A DNA stretch of 64,000 nt from RGIG4034 sp045628945 (GCA_045628945.1 JAZQQG010000020.1:24786-88785), one strand, 5' to 3'. Positions 34,242 through 43,582 are shown, counted from the first letter of the stretch. Numbers and translations are program-made. Notes: a model not told the origin generated them from the sequence alone.

Positions 34242-35732
34242 ATGACCAGCACACCTGTATCAAACATCGGTAGTGCCTACATGGGAACTACCGCGGCAGG
34301 CGCGTCGGGAAAGGCAGGGCAGGACGGATTCAAGAACGTCATGGACCAGGCGGGTAAGGACAATCGTTCGTCGGTGGAAGAACAGAAAACTTCGGACACC
34401 GTGAAAAGAACAACGGTTGATAAGTCGAGCGAAATGAAGCTTCGCCGCGAACTGAACCGCGAGGACAAGATGACGAAGGAAGCTGCGGAGTCGGGAAACG
34501 TTATGAAGAACGCGGAACCGGAACCTGAAGTAATCGAAGATGCGGTTACGGAAGCGGTTGAAGAAATTGCCAATGCAATCGCAACAGCTTTTGAAATCTC
34601 GCCGGAGACGGTAGAGGAAGTCGTAGATCAGCTTGAACTTACGATGACGGATCTGTTAAGACCTGAGAACCTGACACAACTTGTCACAACCTTATCCGGT
34701 GAGGATAATCCAATGGCACTTGCAACGGACGAGACGCTCTATGCGATGCGTAACGAACTGACGAATCTCGTAAACGAGACGACGGCAGAGCTTACGAAGC
34801 AGATGGGAATGAACCTCGAAGAGATGGAGGAAGTTCTGAAGGAACTGACTGCGATGGCAGAACCGGAAGCAATGAACTTAATTCTCGATGAGGAGAATGT
34901 CGAATCGAACATGGCTTATGTGAATGTCGACTCCATGACGAAGGAGACGGACACGAATTTGATTCAAACCAAGCAGCCGGCAGTGACCACGGAAGAGGAC
35001 ATGAAGACCTCAAAGGAGACATCCGACAGACCGGGAACTTATGAGTCACAGACTTATGAGAACATTGAATCGACCGAGGAGGCGACGGTAACGGACCGCC
35101 GATCGGAAGATAAGCACGAATCTCACGGAGAAAACCGAGAGAATTCGCAAAACGCACAGGGAATGAGCTTTCAAGAGAATCTTGCAAAAGCACCCAATAT
35201 CGAAGCAACGACCGTTCACGAGATTCCGACGGCCAATACGGAGATTGACGGACTGGATCTGATTCGTCAGATCAGCGATTACATGAATCTCAGAAGCAAA
35301 GACGACCTGGCACAGATGGAATTGCAGTTACATCCTGCAAGTCTTGGAACCGTACAGATTGCGGTAAGCTCCAAGGCGGGCGTGGTAAGTGCCACGATTC
35401 AGGCACAGACCGAAGCGGTTAAAAATGCAATCGAAGCTCAGGTGGTTACACTTCGTGATAATCTTGAGCAGCAGGGCATTAAGGTAGAAGCCGTTGAAGT
35501 AACGGTTGCCAGCCATGAATTCGAACGTAACTTAAGCGATCACCAGTCCGACAAGAACGGTGAGGATTACGCAGCAAAACAGGCAGGAGAAATTCGACGC
35601 AAGTCCTTAAGAAAAATCAATCTGAACGAAACAGAAGGTGAAGAAGCAATGGAAACGGAAGAAGACGAGGCCGAGGAGCTTCTCAAGGATATGATGAGAA
35701 GAAGCGGCAACACCGTTGACTTCACCGCTTAA
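34242..35732 (+). CDS. fliK: Flagellar hook-length control protein FliK
   Basis: FliK is secreted while the hook grows and switches export specificity when the hook is complete. The 496-residue protein has a long low-complexity, acidic and Thr-rich N-terminal and middle region (ruler part) and the conserved C-terminal domain with LAQMELQLHPASLGTVQIAVSS, VVSATIQAQTEAVKNAIEAQ and LRDNLEQQGIKVEAVEVTV. ATG 34242 follows AAAGGAG by 7 bases; an upstream in-frame codon (34215) has no ribosome site. Confidence 0.93.
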   Translation: MTSTPVSNIGSAYMGTTAAGASGKAGQDGFKNVMDQAGKDNRSSVEEQKTSDTVKRTTVDKSSEMKLRRELNREDKMTKEAAESGNVMKNAEPEPEVIEDAVTEAVEEIANAIATAFEISPETVEEVVDQLELTMTDLLRPENLTQLVTTLSGEDNPMALATDETLYAMRNELTNLVNETTAELTKQMGMNLEEMEEVLKELTAMAEPEAMNLILDEENVESNMAYVNVDSMTKETDTNLIQTKQPAVTTEEDMKTSKETSDRPGTYESQTYENIESTEEATVTDRRSEDKHESHGENRENSQNAQGMSFQENLAKAPNIEATTVHEIPTANTEIDGLDLIRQISDYMNLRSKDDLAQMELQLHPASLGTVQIAVSSKAGVVSATIQAQTEAVKNAIEAQVVTLRDNLEQQGIKVEAVEVTVASHEFERNLSDHQSDKNGEDYAAKQAGEIRRKSLRKINLNETEGEEAMETEEDEAEELLKDMMRRSGNTVDFTA

Positions 35733-35754
35733 ATCTGACGAAAGGAGGAAATCG

Positions 35755-36450
35755 ATGGCAGTATCAGCAAGCGTGGTTGATGGAAAGGTGGTTGCCAATA
35801 CCGCATCAAGCTTAAGCCTGTCGGAAGCAAAAACCGGGAAAGCAACCGGAGGTGCTCTTGACAAGGATGCTTTTTTACAATTGCTTGTAGCGGAAATGAA
35901 GAATCAGGATCCACTGGAGCCCACCAACAATACCGAATATATTTCGCAGTTTGCAACCTTCTCCGAGTTGGAAGAGATGCAGAACGTAAGCGTAAGCGTA
36001 GACATGCAGAGAGCACAGAGCATGGTCGGTAAGGATGTACTCGTTGAGGTTACCGAATCCAACGGAAATACCAGTCAGGTTCAGGGAACTGTTGATTATG
36101 TGGTGATGGAAGCCGGTAAGGTTTACGTATCCATTGACAGTCAGTTGTATTCCTTTGATGATGTTACGACTGTTCTGGATGAGAATTACTGGGAAGCTTA
36201 CAATCTTGCATATGCATGGTCCAAGGACTTATCCAATCTGACGAACCTGAGTAAGGTAAGCCTTAGTGACGAGGCCGATGTATCAAAGCTTCGTGAGACC
36301 TACAACAAGATGACGGATTATCAGAAAACCTTCATTGCCAAGGCAAGCACGGACCTTCTTGAAACCTATGAAAAGAAGATCAATGAACTGAAGGCGGCGA
36401 ATGAAAAAGCCAAGAATGAGGCTGATAAGGAAGCAAACGCGGAGGGATAG
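35755..36450 (+). CDS. flgD: Flagellar hook capping protein FlgD
   Basis: FlgD caps the growing hook and is needed for FlgE polymerisation. The 231-residue protein has the conserved N-terminal FlgD region (LDKDAFLQLLVAEMKNQDPLEP, NTEYISQFATFSELEEMQ) and a shorter beta domain (MVGKDVLVEVTESNG). The C-terminal part is replaced by a helical, lysine-rich tail (about residues 160-231; LSNLTNLSKVSLSDE), unlike the usual FlgD tudor/Fn3 end. ATG 35755 has AAAGGAGG upstream. Confidence 0.92.
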   Translation: MAVSASVVDGKVVANTASSLSLSEAKTGKATGGALDKDAFLQLLVAEMKNQDPLEPTNNTEYISQFATFSELEEMQNVSVSVDMQRAQSMVGKDVLVEVTESNGNTSQVQGTVDYVVMEAGKVYVSIDSQLYSFDDVTTVLDENYWEAYNLAYAWSKDLSNLTNLSKVSLSDEADVSKLRETYNKMTDYQKTFIAKASTDLLETYEKKINELKAANEKAKNEADKEANAEG

Positions 36451-36453
36451 AAG

Positions 36454-36858
36454 ATGCAGATCAACAATGGTTCATTTCGTTCCATCCAGGAGTTATCCAA
36501 TCAATTCTTAACTCCCTCCAAAGAATCTTCGCAAAAGATTATCCCTGCCGGACAGTCCTTCTCGGATATCCTGGCACAGAAGACCGCAGGACCTGCGGGA
36601 AGCGAAGAACTGAAATTCTCCAAGCATGCATTAAGCCGATTGACGGATCGTAACATCGACCTGTCGACAGAACAACTGGATCGACTGAATGAAGGCTCGA
36701 AGAAAGCGGAGGAAAAAGGAATCAAGGATTCTTTACTTTTGATGGACGGATATGCTTTTATCGTCAATGTTCCGAACAAGACGGTCATCACCGCGATGGA
36801 CCAGAAGGAAACATTGGAAAACGTATTTACTAATATTGACGGAGCCGTAGTTATATAG
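36454..36858 (+). CDS. Flagellar operon protein of the TIGR02530 type
   Basis: This 134-residue protein lies between flgD and flgE, where Gram-positive operons often carry a small conserved gene. The core ELKFSKHALSRLTDRNIDLS...LNEGSKKAEEKGIKDSLLLMDGYAFIVNVPNKTVITAMD is characteristic of that family. The function is unknown; location suggests hook assembly. GGAGG lies upstream of the ATG. The N-terminal 40 residues are Ser/Gln-rich and probably flexible. Confidence 0.85.
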   Translation: MQINNGSFRSIQELSNQFLTPSKESSQKIIPAGQSFSDILAQKTAGPAGSEELKFSKHALSRLTDRNIDLSTEQLDRLNEGSKKAEEKGIKDSLLLMDGYAFIVNVPNKTVITAMDQKETLENVFTNIDGAVVI

Positions 36859-36934
36859 CCGGACCTAATGAGGAGGCGAACGTTCCTGACTGACAGAGGG
36901 AACACACACGGCAGACTTTAGGAGGTCATTTACT

Positions 36935-38626
36935 ATGATGAGATCACTTTACTCTGGTGTATCCGGACTTAAGGTTCACCAGACCAAGATGGACGTTATC
37001 GGTAACAACATCGCTAACGTTAATACAACCGCTTACAAATCCCAGTCGGTAACCTTTTCCGAACTGATGTATCAGACAACCCAGAATGCATCCGGCCCGA
37101 ATGCAATTACCGGTACCGCAGGTACCAATGCAAAGCAGATCGGTCTCGGTGTTAAGTCGGGTGCCATTTCTACCGCAATTACGACCGCGGGTTCCAGCCA
37201 GACCACCGGCAACCCCTTCGATATCAAGATTACGGGTTCTTCTTTCTTCATTGTTAACGATGGTATGAATAATTTCTTCACCAGAGACGGTTCCTTCTAC
37301 GTAGACGCCAACGGTAACCTTGCAATGACCTCTACCGGTTATAATGTAATGGGTTGGCAGGTAGACGAGGCGACCGGTAACGTGAAGCAGGACACCGTTT
37401 CCGCACTTCGTGTTATGAGCGCAGCAAACGTAACCTATCCCCCGGAAGCAACCAGCAAGGCTTACATCTCCGGTATCGTTGATAAGAATGATACGGATGT
37501 AAACAGTGATTCCGGTAAGATTATGAACCTGAATTTCTATGATAATCTGGGTTACAGCTACACCGCGAAGTTAAGCATTCATTCTACCGCAACCGCAGGT
37601 CAGTACTACATGCAGATTGACGACGTGGTGAATGCGGACGGCAAGTCCATTAAGGATGTATACGGTGCTGCCGATCTGAGTGATCTGGTTAGCCTTGGTA
37701 CCACCAAGGAAGTACAGGTTGAGGATGTAGTATCTTTGGTTTCTCAGAAGCTTCCTGACGGAACCAGTACCGCAGCTGTATACGATACCGCTACGCAGAC
37801 GGTTATGCTTCATACCTATGACACGACCGGACTTGAGGTGGCAGGTTCTCCTTCCAGCATTCCCGGTGCAACGGTTGCGGCAGCCATGACCGATCCGAGC
37901 ATTCCTGCAAACCTTGCTCTTTTACAGTCCATCTACGGCAACAGCATTGATGCGAATGTAACGGGACTTACCTTCGATAATGCAACCGGTAAGGCAACCA
38001 TTACTTCCAAGAATGTAAACGGTGGTATTATTAACTTCGATACCGACAGCGGTGCGTTCAATGATATCAACGGTTTCAAGAACATTACGCTTGATTTTGC
38101 TGACAGCGTAACCAATGCAACGACCGGCGTGGTATCCAGTCTCTTAAACTTCACGGATGTGGAGATTGATATGACCACCTCCTATATGTATGACCACAAC
38201 GGTGCTTCCACCGTAAGTGCTCAGGTCGGTGACCTGGATGGCCGTGGAACCGGACGTTCCCTGGGAACCATGTCCAGCATTGCCATTGCGAACGACGGTA
38301 CCATTACCGCTTCTTATTCCAACGGTATGAGCAAGACCTTAGGACAGATTGCAGTAGCAGAGTTCACCAATGCTTCCGGTCTTGAGAAACAGGGTGACAA
38401 CCTCTACTCCGCATCTCAGAACTCCGGTGATTTCGACGGAATCGGTATCAACATTACGACCAGCTCCGGCAGCTACATGTCCACCGGTGTATTGGAAATG
38501 TCGAACGTTGACCTTTCTACCGAGTTTACCGATATGATTACCACCCAGCGTGGTTTCCAGGCAAACAGCCGAATCATTACCACTTCCGACTCCATGTTGG
38601 AGGAATTGGTTAACCTGAAGAGATAA
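36935..38626 (+). CDS. flgE: Flagellar hook protein FlgE
   Basis: FlgE forms the hook. The 563-residue protein starts MMRSLYSGVSGLKVHQTKMDVIGNNIANVNTTAYKSQSV, the axial-protein N-terminal signature, and ends with the C-terminal helix region LSTEFTDMITTQRGFQANSRIITTSDSMLEELVNLKR. Between lie Thr/Ser/Gly-rich domains, including the family FFIVNDGMNNFFTRDGSFYVDANGNL segment. It is longer than E. coli FlgE (about 400), due to a larger middle region. TAGGAGGT precedes the first ATG. Confidence 0.95.
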   Translation: MMRSLYSGVSGLKVHQTKMDVIGNNIANVNTTAYKSQSVTFSELMYQTTQNASGPNAITGTAGTNAKQIGLGVKSGAISTAITTAGSSQTTGNPFDIKITGSSFFIVNDGMNNFFTRDGSFYVDANGNLAMTSTGYNVMGWQVDEATGNVKQDTVSALRVMSAANVTYPPEATSKAYISGIVDKNDTDVNSDSGKIMNLNFYDNLGYSYTAKLSIHSTATAGQYYMQIDDVVNADGKSIKDVYGAADLSDLVSLGTTKEVQVEDVVSLVSQKLPDGTSTAAVYDTATQTVMLHTYDTTGLEVAGSPSSIPGATVAAAMTDPSIPANLALLQSIYGNSIDANVTGLTFDNATGKATITSKNVNGGIINFDTDSGAFNDINGFKNITLDFADSVTNATTGVVSSLLNFTDVEIDMTTSYMYDHNGASTVSAQVGDLDGRGTGRSLGTMSSIAIANDGTITASYSNGMSKTLGQIAVAEFTNASGLEKQGDNLYSASQNSGDFDGIGINITTSSGSYMSTGVLEMSNVDLSTEFTDMITTQRGFQANSRIITTSDSMLEELVNLKR

Positions 38627-38658
38627 TGATGGTTAAAATAGCATAACGATACTCCTGC

Positions 38659-38691
38659 GAAGGGGAACTATGAAAATGGTTCCCCTTCTTT
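38659..38691 (+). terminator. Intra-operon hairpin after flgE
   Basis: GAAGGGGAAC (38659-38668) pairs perfectly with GTTCCCCTTC (38679-38688) around a 10-base loop, followed by a short TTTGC. The T-tract is weak, so it may attenuate transcription or protect the flgE message 3' end rather than stop transcription fully. Confidence 0.45.
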
Positions 38692-38723
38692 GCTATATGA
38701 GTAATAAAAGGGGGAGATTTTTC

Positions 38724-38909
38724 ATGATTGAAGTGACCAAAATGAATGACGTCAAAATCCTTGTAAATGCCGATTTGATCGAGATTGTTGAGGAGACGCC
38801 CGATACGGTAATGACCCTGACGACAGGGCGAAAAATTATTATCAAAGAAGGTAGACAAGAAGTGAAAAATCTTGTAAAATCGTATAGAAAGGATATCTTT
38901 GCCGATTAG
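38724..38909 (+). CDS. flbD: FlbD/SwrD family flagellar protein
   Basis: The 61-residue protein begins MIEVTKMNDVKILVNADLIEIVEETPDTVMTLTTGRKIIIKE, the FlbD family core. In B. subtilis the counterpart SwrD (YlzI), also between the hook gene and downstream flagellar genes, raises motor power and supports swarming. ATG 38724 has GGGGGAG upstream; the frame is open further 5' without a ribosome site. Position directly before motA/motB fits a stator-related role. Confidence 0.9.
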   Translation: MIEVTKMNDVKILVNADLIEIVEETPDTVMTLTTGRKIIIKEGRQEVKNLVKSYRKDIFAD

Positions 38910-38931
38910 GGCTTAGATAGGGTGAACGATA

Positions 38932-39735
38932 GTGGATATATCAACTCTCGGAGGAATGGTTGTCTGTATCGGTCTGGTACTCTGGGCAATCATCAGCGGT
39001 GCCGGTGTTGACGGTTTGATTCGTAACTTCGTCGATGTTCAGTCCGTACTGATTACCCTGGGCGGTGCGTTTTGTGCCGTGCTGGTATCCGGTTCCCTTC
39101 AAGACTTTATCAAAGGTTTAAAATCTATTACGATTACATTTAAGACGCCGTCCTTGAACACGCAGGCAATCATTGAGAAGATTATTTCTCTTTCGAATGT
39201 AGCGCGTAAGGAAGGCCTTTTGTCGTTGGAAGAAGCAGCAAACGATTTGGATGACCAGTTTATGAAAAAGGGCATCCTCTTAATCGTTGACGGTACGGAT
39301 CCGGAATTGGTTCGCGGTATTATGGAGACTGAGCTGGACAGTATCGATACCCGTCATAAGAAGAATGTTACTTTCTGGGAGACGGTATCTGCCATGGGTC
39401 CTGCCTGGGGTATGATCGGTACTCTGGTCGGTCTGGTTAACATGTTGCAGAACATGTCCGACGCATCTGCAATCGGTCCTGCAATGTCCGTTGCATTGTT
39501 AACAACCCTGTACGGTTCCCTGTTGGCGAACTGGATTGCAACCCCCGTGGCAAACAAGTTAAAAGCAAATAATAAGGCTGAGATGATGGTGAAGGAGATT
39601 ATGATTGAAGGTCTTCTGTCCATCCAGGCCGGAGAGAACCCTCGTGTTATTGAGGAGAAGCTGAAGTCCTTCCTTGCACCGAATGAGAGAACCGCTTCGT
39701 CCGAAGATAATGGAGGAGGTGAGGAACTTGGGTAA
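38932..39735 (+). CDS. motA: Flagellar stator protein MotA
   Basis: MotA and MotB form the ion-conducting stator. The 267-residue protein has four membrane segments and the family motifs MDISTLGGMVVCIGLVLWAI, IRNFVDVQSVLITLGGAF, ETVSAMGPAWGMIGTLVGLVNML and the cytoplasmic loop with charged residues that contact FliG. It starts at GTG 38932 with AGGGTGA upstream. Gram-positive motA is usually outside the fla operon in B. subtilis but inside in Clostridia. It overlaps motB by 8 bases. Confidence 0.94.
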   Translation: MDISTLGGMVVCIGLVLWAIISGAGVDGLIRNFVDVQSVLITLGGAFCAVLVSGSLQDFIKGLKSITITFKTPSLNTQAIIEKIISLSNVARKEGLLSLEEAANDLDDQFMKKGILLIVDGTDPELVRGIMETELDSIDTRHKKNVTFWETVSAMGPAWGMIGTLVGLVNMLQNMSDASAIGPAMSVALLTTLYGSLLANWIATPVANKLKANNKAEMMVKEIMIEGLLSIQAGENPRVIEEKLKSFLAPNERTASSEDNGGGEELG

Positions 39736-40633
39736 GCCAAAGGAAGAAGAAGGACCACCCGCACCTGCGGCCTGGATATCAACCTTCTCGGACTTGATGA
39801 ACCTGTTACTCTGTTTCTTCGTGCTCTTGTTCTCCATGTCGACCATTGATGCGGAGAAGCTGGAGCAGGTTGTCGCTTCGTTTAACAACACCTTCAGTAT
39901 TTTCAACGGTGGAGCGGCGGCAATCGGAGACGGAATGCTGGTGAGTAACGGCGTCAGTCAGTTGAATGAATTAAGTAAATATGTCAATAGCACCGGTGTG
40001 GCCGATGACGATGCCGATGTAACGGATAATATATATACCGATGCGACCACACAGAATCCGAACGAGAATGTCGGTTCCCCCGACACGCAGACCGGAGCAG
40101 AGCAGATTGACATCTCAGATTTGTCGCAGGATCAGATTATTGCGGAGATGGAAGAGATGAAGATCGCAGAATCCGAATCCATGGCGGAGCAGATTGAAGA
40201 GATGTTAACGGAGAACAATATCGAGGATATCATCGATGTTGATTTTACCTCCCAGTATGTTCTTTTGACCTTCAAGGGTGCGTTCCTGTTTGATCCCGGT
40301 AAGGCGACTTTGCGCAAGGAATCCTTAGATACTATGGGAATCGTCGCAGAGATTTTGGAATCCTATTCCGGATCCTTGTTTGAGATTGAAGGACATACCG
40401 ATAATGTTCCGATGGGTTCCAAGAAGCTCTACAAGGACAATGACGAGCTGAGTGCGGCCAGAGCCCTGGCGGTTTTCCGTTATCTGGTGGACCATTCGTT
40501 GTTGGATCCGGCGAGCATCAAGCATTCCGGCCGCGGAGAATATGTTCCGGTTGCGGACAACTCCACGGAGGCGGGAAGAGCGAAGAACCGTCGTGTTGAG
40601 ATTAAGATTTATAATAGCCTGAGCTCTTATTAA
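39728..40633 (+). CDS. motB: Flagellar stator protein MotB
   Basis: The 301-residue protein has one N-terminal membrane segment with WISTFSDLMNLLLCFFVLLF, in which Asp22 is the ion-binding residue, a flexible plug/linker rich in Asp and Asn, and a C-terminal OmpA-like peptidoglycan-binding domain (LFEIEGHTDNVPMGS; NDELSAARALAVFRYL; AKNRRVEIKI). Start TTG 39728 is set by GGAGGT 7 bases upstream; an upstream in-frame ATG (39710) would lack a site. The proton/sodium preference cannot be read from this. Confidence 0.93.
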   Translation: MGKPKEEEGPPAPAAWISTFSDLMNLLLCFFVLLFSMSTIDAEKLEQVVASFNNTFSIFNGGAAAIGDGMLVSNGVSQLNELSKYVNSTGVADDDADVTDNIYTDATTQNPNENVGSPDTQTGAEQIDISDLSQDQIIAEMEEMKIAESESMAEQIEEMLTENNIEDIIDVDFTSQYVLLTFKGAFLFDPGKATLRKESLDTMGIVAEILESYSGSLFEIEGHTDNVPMGSKKLYKDNDELSAARALAVFRYLVDHSLLDPASIKHSGRGEYVPVADNSTEAGRAKNRRVEIKIYNSLSSY

Positions 40634-40684
40634 GCGTAGGGTGGCAGTAATACGGATGGAAATCATCCGGAACGGAGTACGAAC

Positions 40685-41224
40685 ATGAAGAAAAATTTAA
40701 TGTCGATATTGATTCTTGCTCTGCTGGTTGTGAATCTCGTGTTGACGGGAATGATTATGTTCTCGACTACGGGAGCTATGAAGCAGGTCAGCGGTGTGAT
40801 GGGAGATCTTGCCAAAGCACTTGAATTGGAATTGGAACCCGGCAACGGTGATGAGGGAGAGAATTCCGGTGAGGTATCCATGGCAGATACCGAGACCTAT
40901 GCTTTGAAGGGCGGAGAGAAGCTAGAGCCTGTAAATCTTATCCCCGCAGAGGGTGAGACAAAGCCCAGATATCTGATTGTGGCAGTATCCTTATCCATTA
41001 ATAAGAAGCATGCCGATTATTCGAAGATGAAGTCCTTAATCGAGCCGAACGAGGCGCGTATTATCAGCGTCATCAATGATGCCATCGGTAGTTATACGTA
41101 TGCACAGGCGAATACTCCGGAAGGCAAGAATGCGCTTAAGAAGGACATCCTGAAGGCAATCCACGAGCTGTTCGGATCTGAATTTATCTATGATCTGGAC
41201 TTCAGCGTATACACTGCATCCTAA
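40685..41224 (+). CDS. fliL: Flagellar basal body-associated protein FliL
   Basis: FliL surrounds the stator and supports its function. The 179-residue protein has an N-terminal membrane segment (LMSILILALLVVNLVLTGMIMF), an acidic linker and a stomatin-like C-terminal domain (RYLIVAVSLSINKKH; LIEPNEARIISVINDAIGSYTY; GKNALKKDILKAIHELFG). It lies between motB and fliM, as is common. Similarity is moderate but position and topology agree. Confidence 0.88.
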   Translation: MKKNLMSILILALLVVNLVLTGMIMFSTTGAMKQVSGVMGDLAKALELELEPGNGDEGENSGEVSMADTETYALKGGEKLEPVNLIPAEGETKPRYLIVAVSLSINKKHADYSKMKSLIEPNEARIISVINDAIGSYTYAQANTPEGKNALKKDILKAIHELFGSEFIYDLDFSVYTAS

Positions 41225-41292
41225 TCAAACGATTGGAATGTGATTCGTAAGCGGAACGCTTATAGATTCTTACGGATGGGAGGTGAGCAGTC

Positions 41293-42270
41293 GTGGGTGA
41301 AGTATTATCCCAGAACGAAATCGACAGCCTGCTACAAGCACTGAGTACAGGCGAACTGGACATGGATAACATGCCCGACAAAAACGAAAAACCGGTTAAG
41401 AATTATGACTTCAAAAGACCGGCAAAGTTCTCAAAAGAGAACCTGCGTACTCTGGAGATTATCTTCGAGCACTACGGCCGACTCCTTTCAACCAACCTTC
41501 CCGTATATCTCAGAAAGAATATACAGGTAAGCGTGGCCAGTTCCGAGACTGTAATCTTCAGCGAGTTTACGAACTCTTTATCAAACCCGGTTATCTTGGG
41601 AATTATTAATTATTCTCCCTTGGCCGGTAATATATTGATTGAGCTTGCATCAAATTTGGGATTTGCGATGATTGACCGAATGCTTGGCGGTCAAGGCAAT
41701 CCTCTTGCCAAGAACCGTGATTTCTCGGATATCGAGATGGGAATCTTAGAGAAGATTATGGTTATTTGTATGCAGTTGCTGCGCGAACCTTGGAAGAACG
41801 TAGTCGACATCAATCCGATTCTGGATCGTATCGAGACGAATCCGCAGTTTGCTCAGGTTATTTCACCGAACGATATGGTCGCCATTGTAACGTTGAACAT
41901 TAAGATCGGTGATGTGGAAGGCTTCATGAATGTCTGTCTTCCTTACTTTACCTTAGAGTCCATCATGGACAAGTTAAATACGAAATTCTGGTTCTCCACG
42001 ATGCAGGAGCTTACGGACGAGAATTATGAGGATCACATTGAAACCTTGATTCGCAGGGTGGATGTGCCGATACGAACCGTTCTCGGAACCAGTCAGATTG
42101 CGGTTAGCGACTTTGTCAATCTGATTCCGGGAGATGTCATTCGACTGGATACTCATGTGGATTCCGAATTGAATGTGTATGTGGGAAATATTATGAAATT
42201 CAAGGCATTGCCGGGTTCCAGCAAAGATAAATATGCTGTAAGAATCACGGAAGTCTTGAGGGAGGAGTAA
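41293..42270 (+). CDS. fliM: Flagellar motor switch protein FliM
   Basis: FliM in the C-ring binds CheY-P and sets rotation direction. The 325-residue protein starts with the CheY-binding peptide VLSQNEIDSLLQAL, has the CheC-like middle domain (KFSKENLRTLEIIFEHYGRLL; NPVILGIINYSPLAGNILIEL; DRMLGGQG) and the C-terminal SpoA domain (VPIRTVLGTSQIAVSDFVNL). GTG 41293 has GGAGGTGA upstream. The FliY gene follows after 4 bases. Confidence 0.96.
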   Translation: MGEVLSQNEIDSLLQALSTGELDMDNMPDKNEKPVKNYDFKRPAKFSKENLRTLEIIFEHYGRLLSTNLPVYLRKNIQVSVASSETVIFSEFTNSLSNPVILGIINYSPLAGNILIELASNLGFAMIDRMLGGQGNPLAKNRDFSDIEMGILEKIMVICMQLLREPWKNVVDINPILDRIETNPQFAQVISPNDMVAIVTLNIKIGDVEGFMNVCLPYFTLESIMDKLNTKFWFSTMQELTDENYEDHIETLIRRVDVPIRTVLGTSQIAVSDFVNLIPGDVIRLDTHVDSELNVYVGNIMKFKALPGSSKDKYAVRITEVLREE

Positions 42271-42274
42271 GCGT

Positions 42275-43561
42275 ATGGATGGAATGTTATCCCAGGATGA
42301 GATTAACGCACTGCTAAGCGGTATGGACCCTGACGGCGGCGCGGCTTCAAGTTCTTCATCCTCCGGCGGAGCAAACGAATCGTTGCTTACGGATATTGAA
42401 AAAGATGCGGTCGGCGAAGTGGCCAACATTAGTATGGGTACCTCCGCAACCACGTTATATTCACTGGTGAATCGTAAAGTTAACATTACGACTCCTGTGG
42501 TTACCATGGCAACATGGGACAGTGTGATTGAGAATTACGAGAAGCCTTGCGTATTTATCCAGATTCGCTATTCGGTTGGTCTGGAAGGTACCAATATCTT
42601 AATTCTAAAAGAGCATGATGTTAAGGTAATTACCGACTTAATGATGGGCGGTGACGGAACCAATACGGACGGAGAATTGGGAGAACTGCATTTGAGTGCA
42701 ATCTCCGAGGCGATGAACCAGATGATGGGTTCTTCCGCAACCTCCCTGTCCTCGATGCTTGGCTTCAAGATTGATATTACGCCTCCGCAGGCAAGTCTTG
42801 TGGATCTTCAGGAGTTCCAGTCGGCCGGTGATATTGCATCTTTCCTGGAAGGCGATTTTGTTAAGATTTCCTTCCGCATGCAGATTGACGATTTGGTAGA
42901 CAGTACCCTGATGCAGTTGTATCCTGTTGATTTTGCGAAGTCACTTTACAGCACCTTTAGCAATCAGCAGCAGGCCAGTGCACCGCTTACGATGGATCCC
43001 GAGCCAACGACCGAGCAGGCAGCGCCTGCAATGGATTATGGCGGAATGGGCCAGATGGGCATGGGAGCCGCTCCGGATATGGGCATGCAGCAGCCGATGA
43101 TGGGAATGCAGCAGCCGATGATGGGCATGCAACAGCCGATGATGGGCATGCAACAGCCGATGATGGGCATGCAGCAGCCGATGATGGGCATGCAACAGCC
43201 GATGATGGGCATGCAGCAACCCATGATGGGAATGCAGCCCGGTATGGGAATGAATATGGGCCAGGGAATGAACGTTCAGATGGCTCAGTTCCAGAATTTC
43301 TCATCCGACTTCGGCGCGATGGTGAGTCAAGAGAATATCGACCTGATCAAGGACGTTTCATTAGAGATTACAGTAGAGCTTGGTCGTACTCGAAAGAGTA
43401 TCGCCGATATTCTGGATTTTGCCCCCGGTACAATTATCGAGTTGGATAAGATTGCCGGTGAACCGATTGATGTATTGGTTAATGGTAAATTCGTAGCTAA
43501 GGGTGAAGTTGTAGTAATTGAAGAAAGCTTCGGTGTTCGAGTAACCGAAATCATTAAATAG
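42275..43561 (+). CDS. fliY: Motor switch phosphatase FliY (FliN-type C-terminus)
   Basis: FliY combines a CheC-type CheY-P phosphatase with a FliN domain in the C-ring of Gram-positives. The 428-residue protein has an N-terminal CheY-binding peptide (MLSQDEINALL), two phosphatase motifs with E-x2-N (GEVANISMG near residue 50; SEAMNQMMG near 147), and a C-terminal SpoA/FliN domain (about 345-428; VTVELGRTRKSIADILDFAPG). The linker holds seven MGMQQPM heptapeptides (43079-43225) in a Met/Gln/Pro/Gly-rich stretch, far longer than usual. Both phosphatase sites keep Glu and Asn, so activity is plausible. Confidence 0.94.
   Translation: MDGMLSQDEINALLSGMDPDGGAASSSSSSGGANESLLTDIEKDAVGEVANISMGTSATTLYSLVNRKVNITTPVVTMATWDSVIENYEKPCVFIQIRYSVGLEGTNILILKEHDVKVITDLMMGGDGTNTDGELGELHLSAISEAMNQMMGSSATSLSSMLGFKIDITPPQASLVDLQEFQSAGDIASFLEGDFVKISFRMQIDDLVDSTLMQLYPVDFAKSLYSTFSNQQQASAPLTMDPEPTTEQAAPAMDYGGMGQMGMGAAPDMGMQQPMMGMQQPMMGMQQPMMGMQQPMMGMQQPMMGMQQPMMGMQQPMMGMQPGMGMNMGQGMNVQMAQFQNFSSDFGAMVSQENIDLIKDVSLEITVELGRTRKSIADILDFAPGTIIELDKIAGEPIDVLVNGKFVAKGEVVVIEESFGVRVTEIIK
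43079..43225 (+). repeat. Seven 21-bp tandem repeats inside fliY
   Basis: The unit encodes MGMQQPM and is repeated seven times in frame with only synonymous changes (GGC/GGA, CAG/CAA, CCG/CCC). It joins the phosphatase and FliN domains. Near-identical copies suggest recent expansion and possible length variation by slippage. Confidence 0.95.
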
Positions 43562-43582
43562 GTCTAAGAGGAGAAAAAAGAC

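Noticed and set aside
42941..43304. Reverse-strand frames with Cys/Ile/Pro or His/Leu repeats
   Set aside because: They are antisense translations of the fliY tandem repeat, with no ribosome site or independent support.
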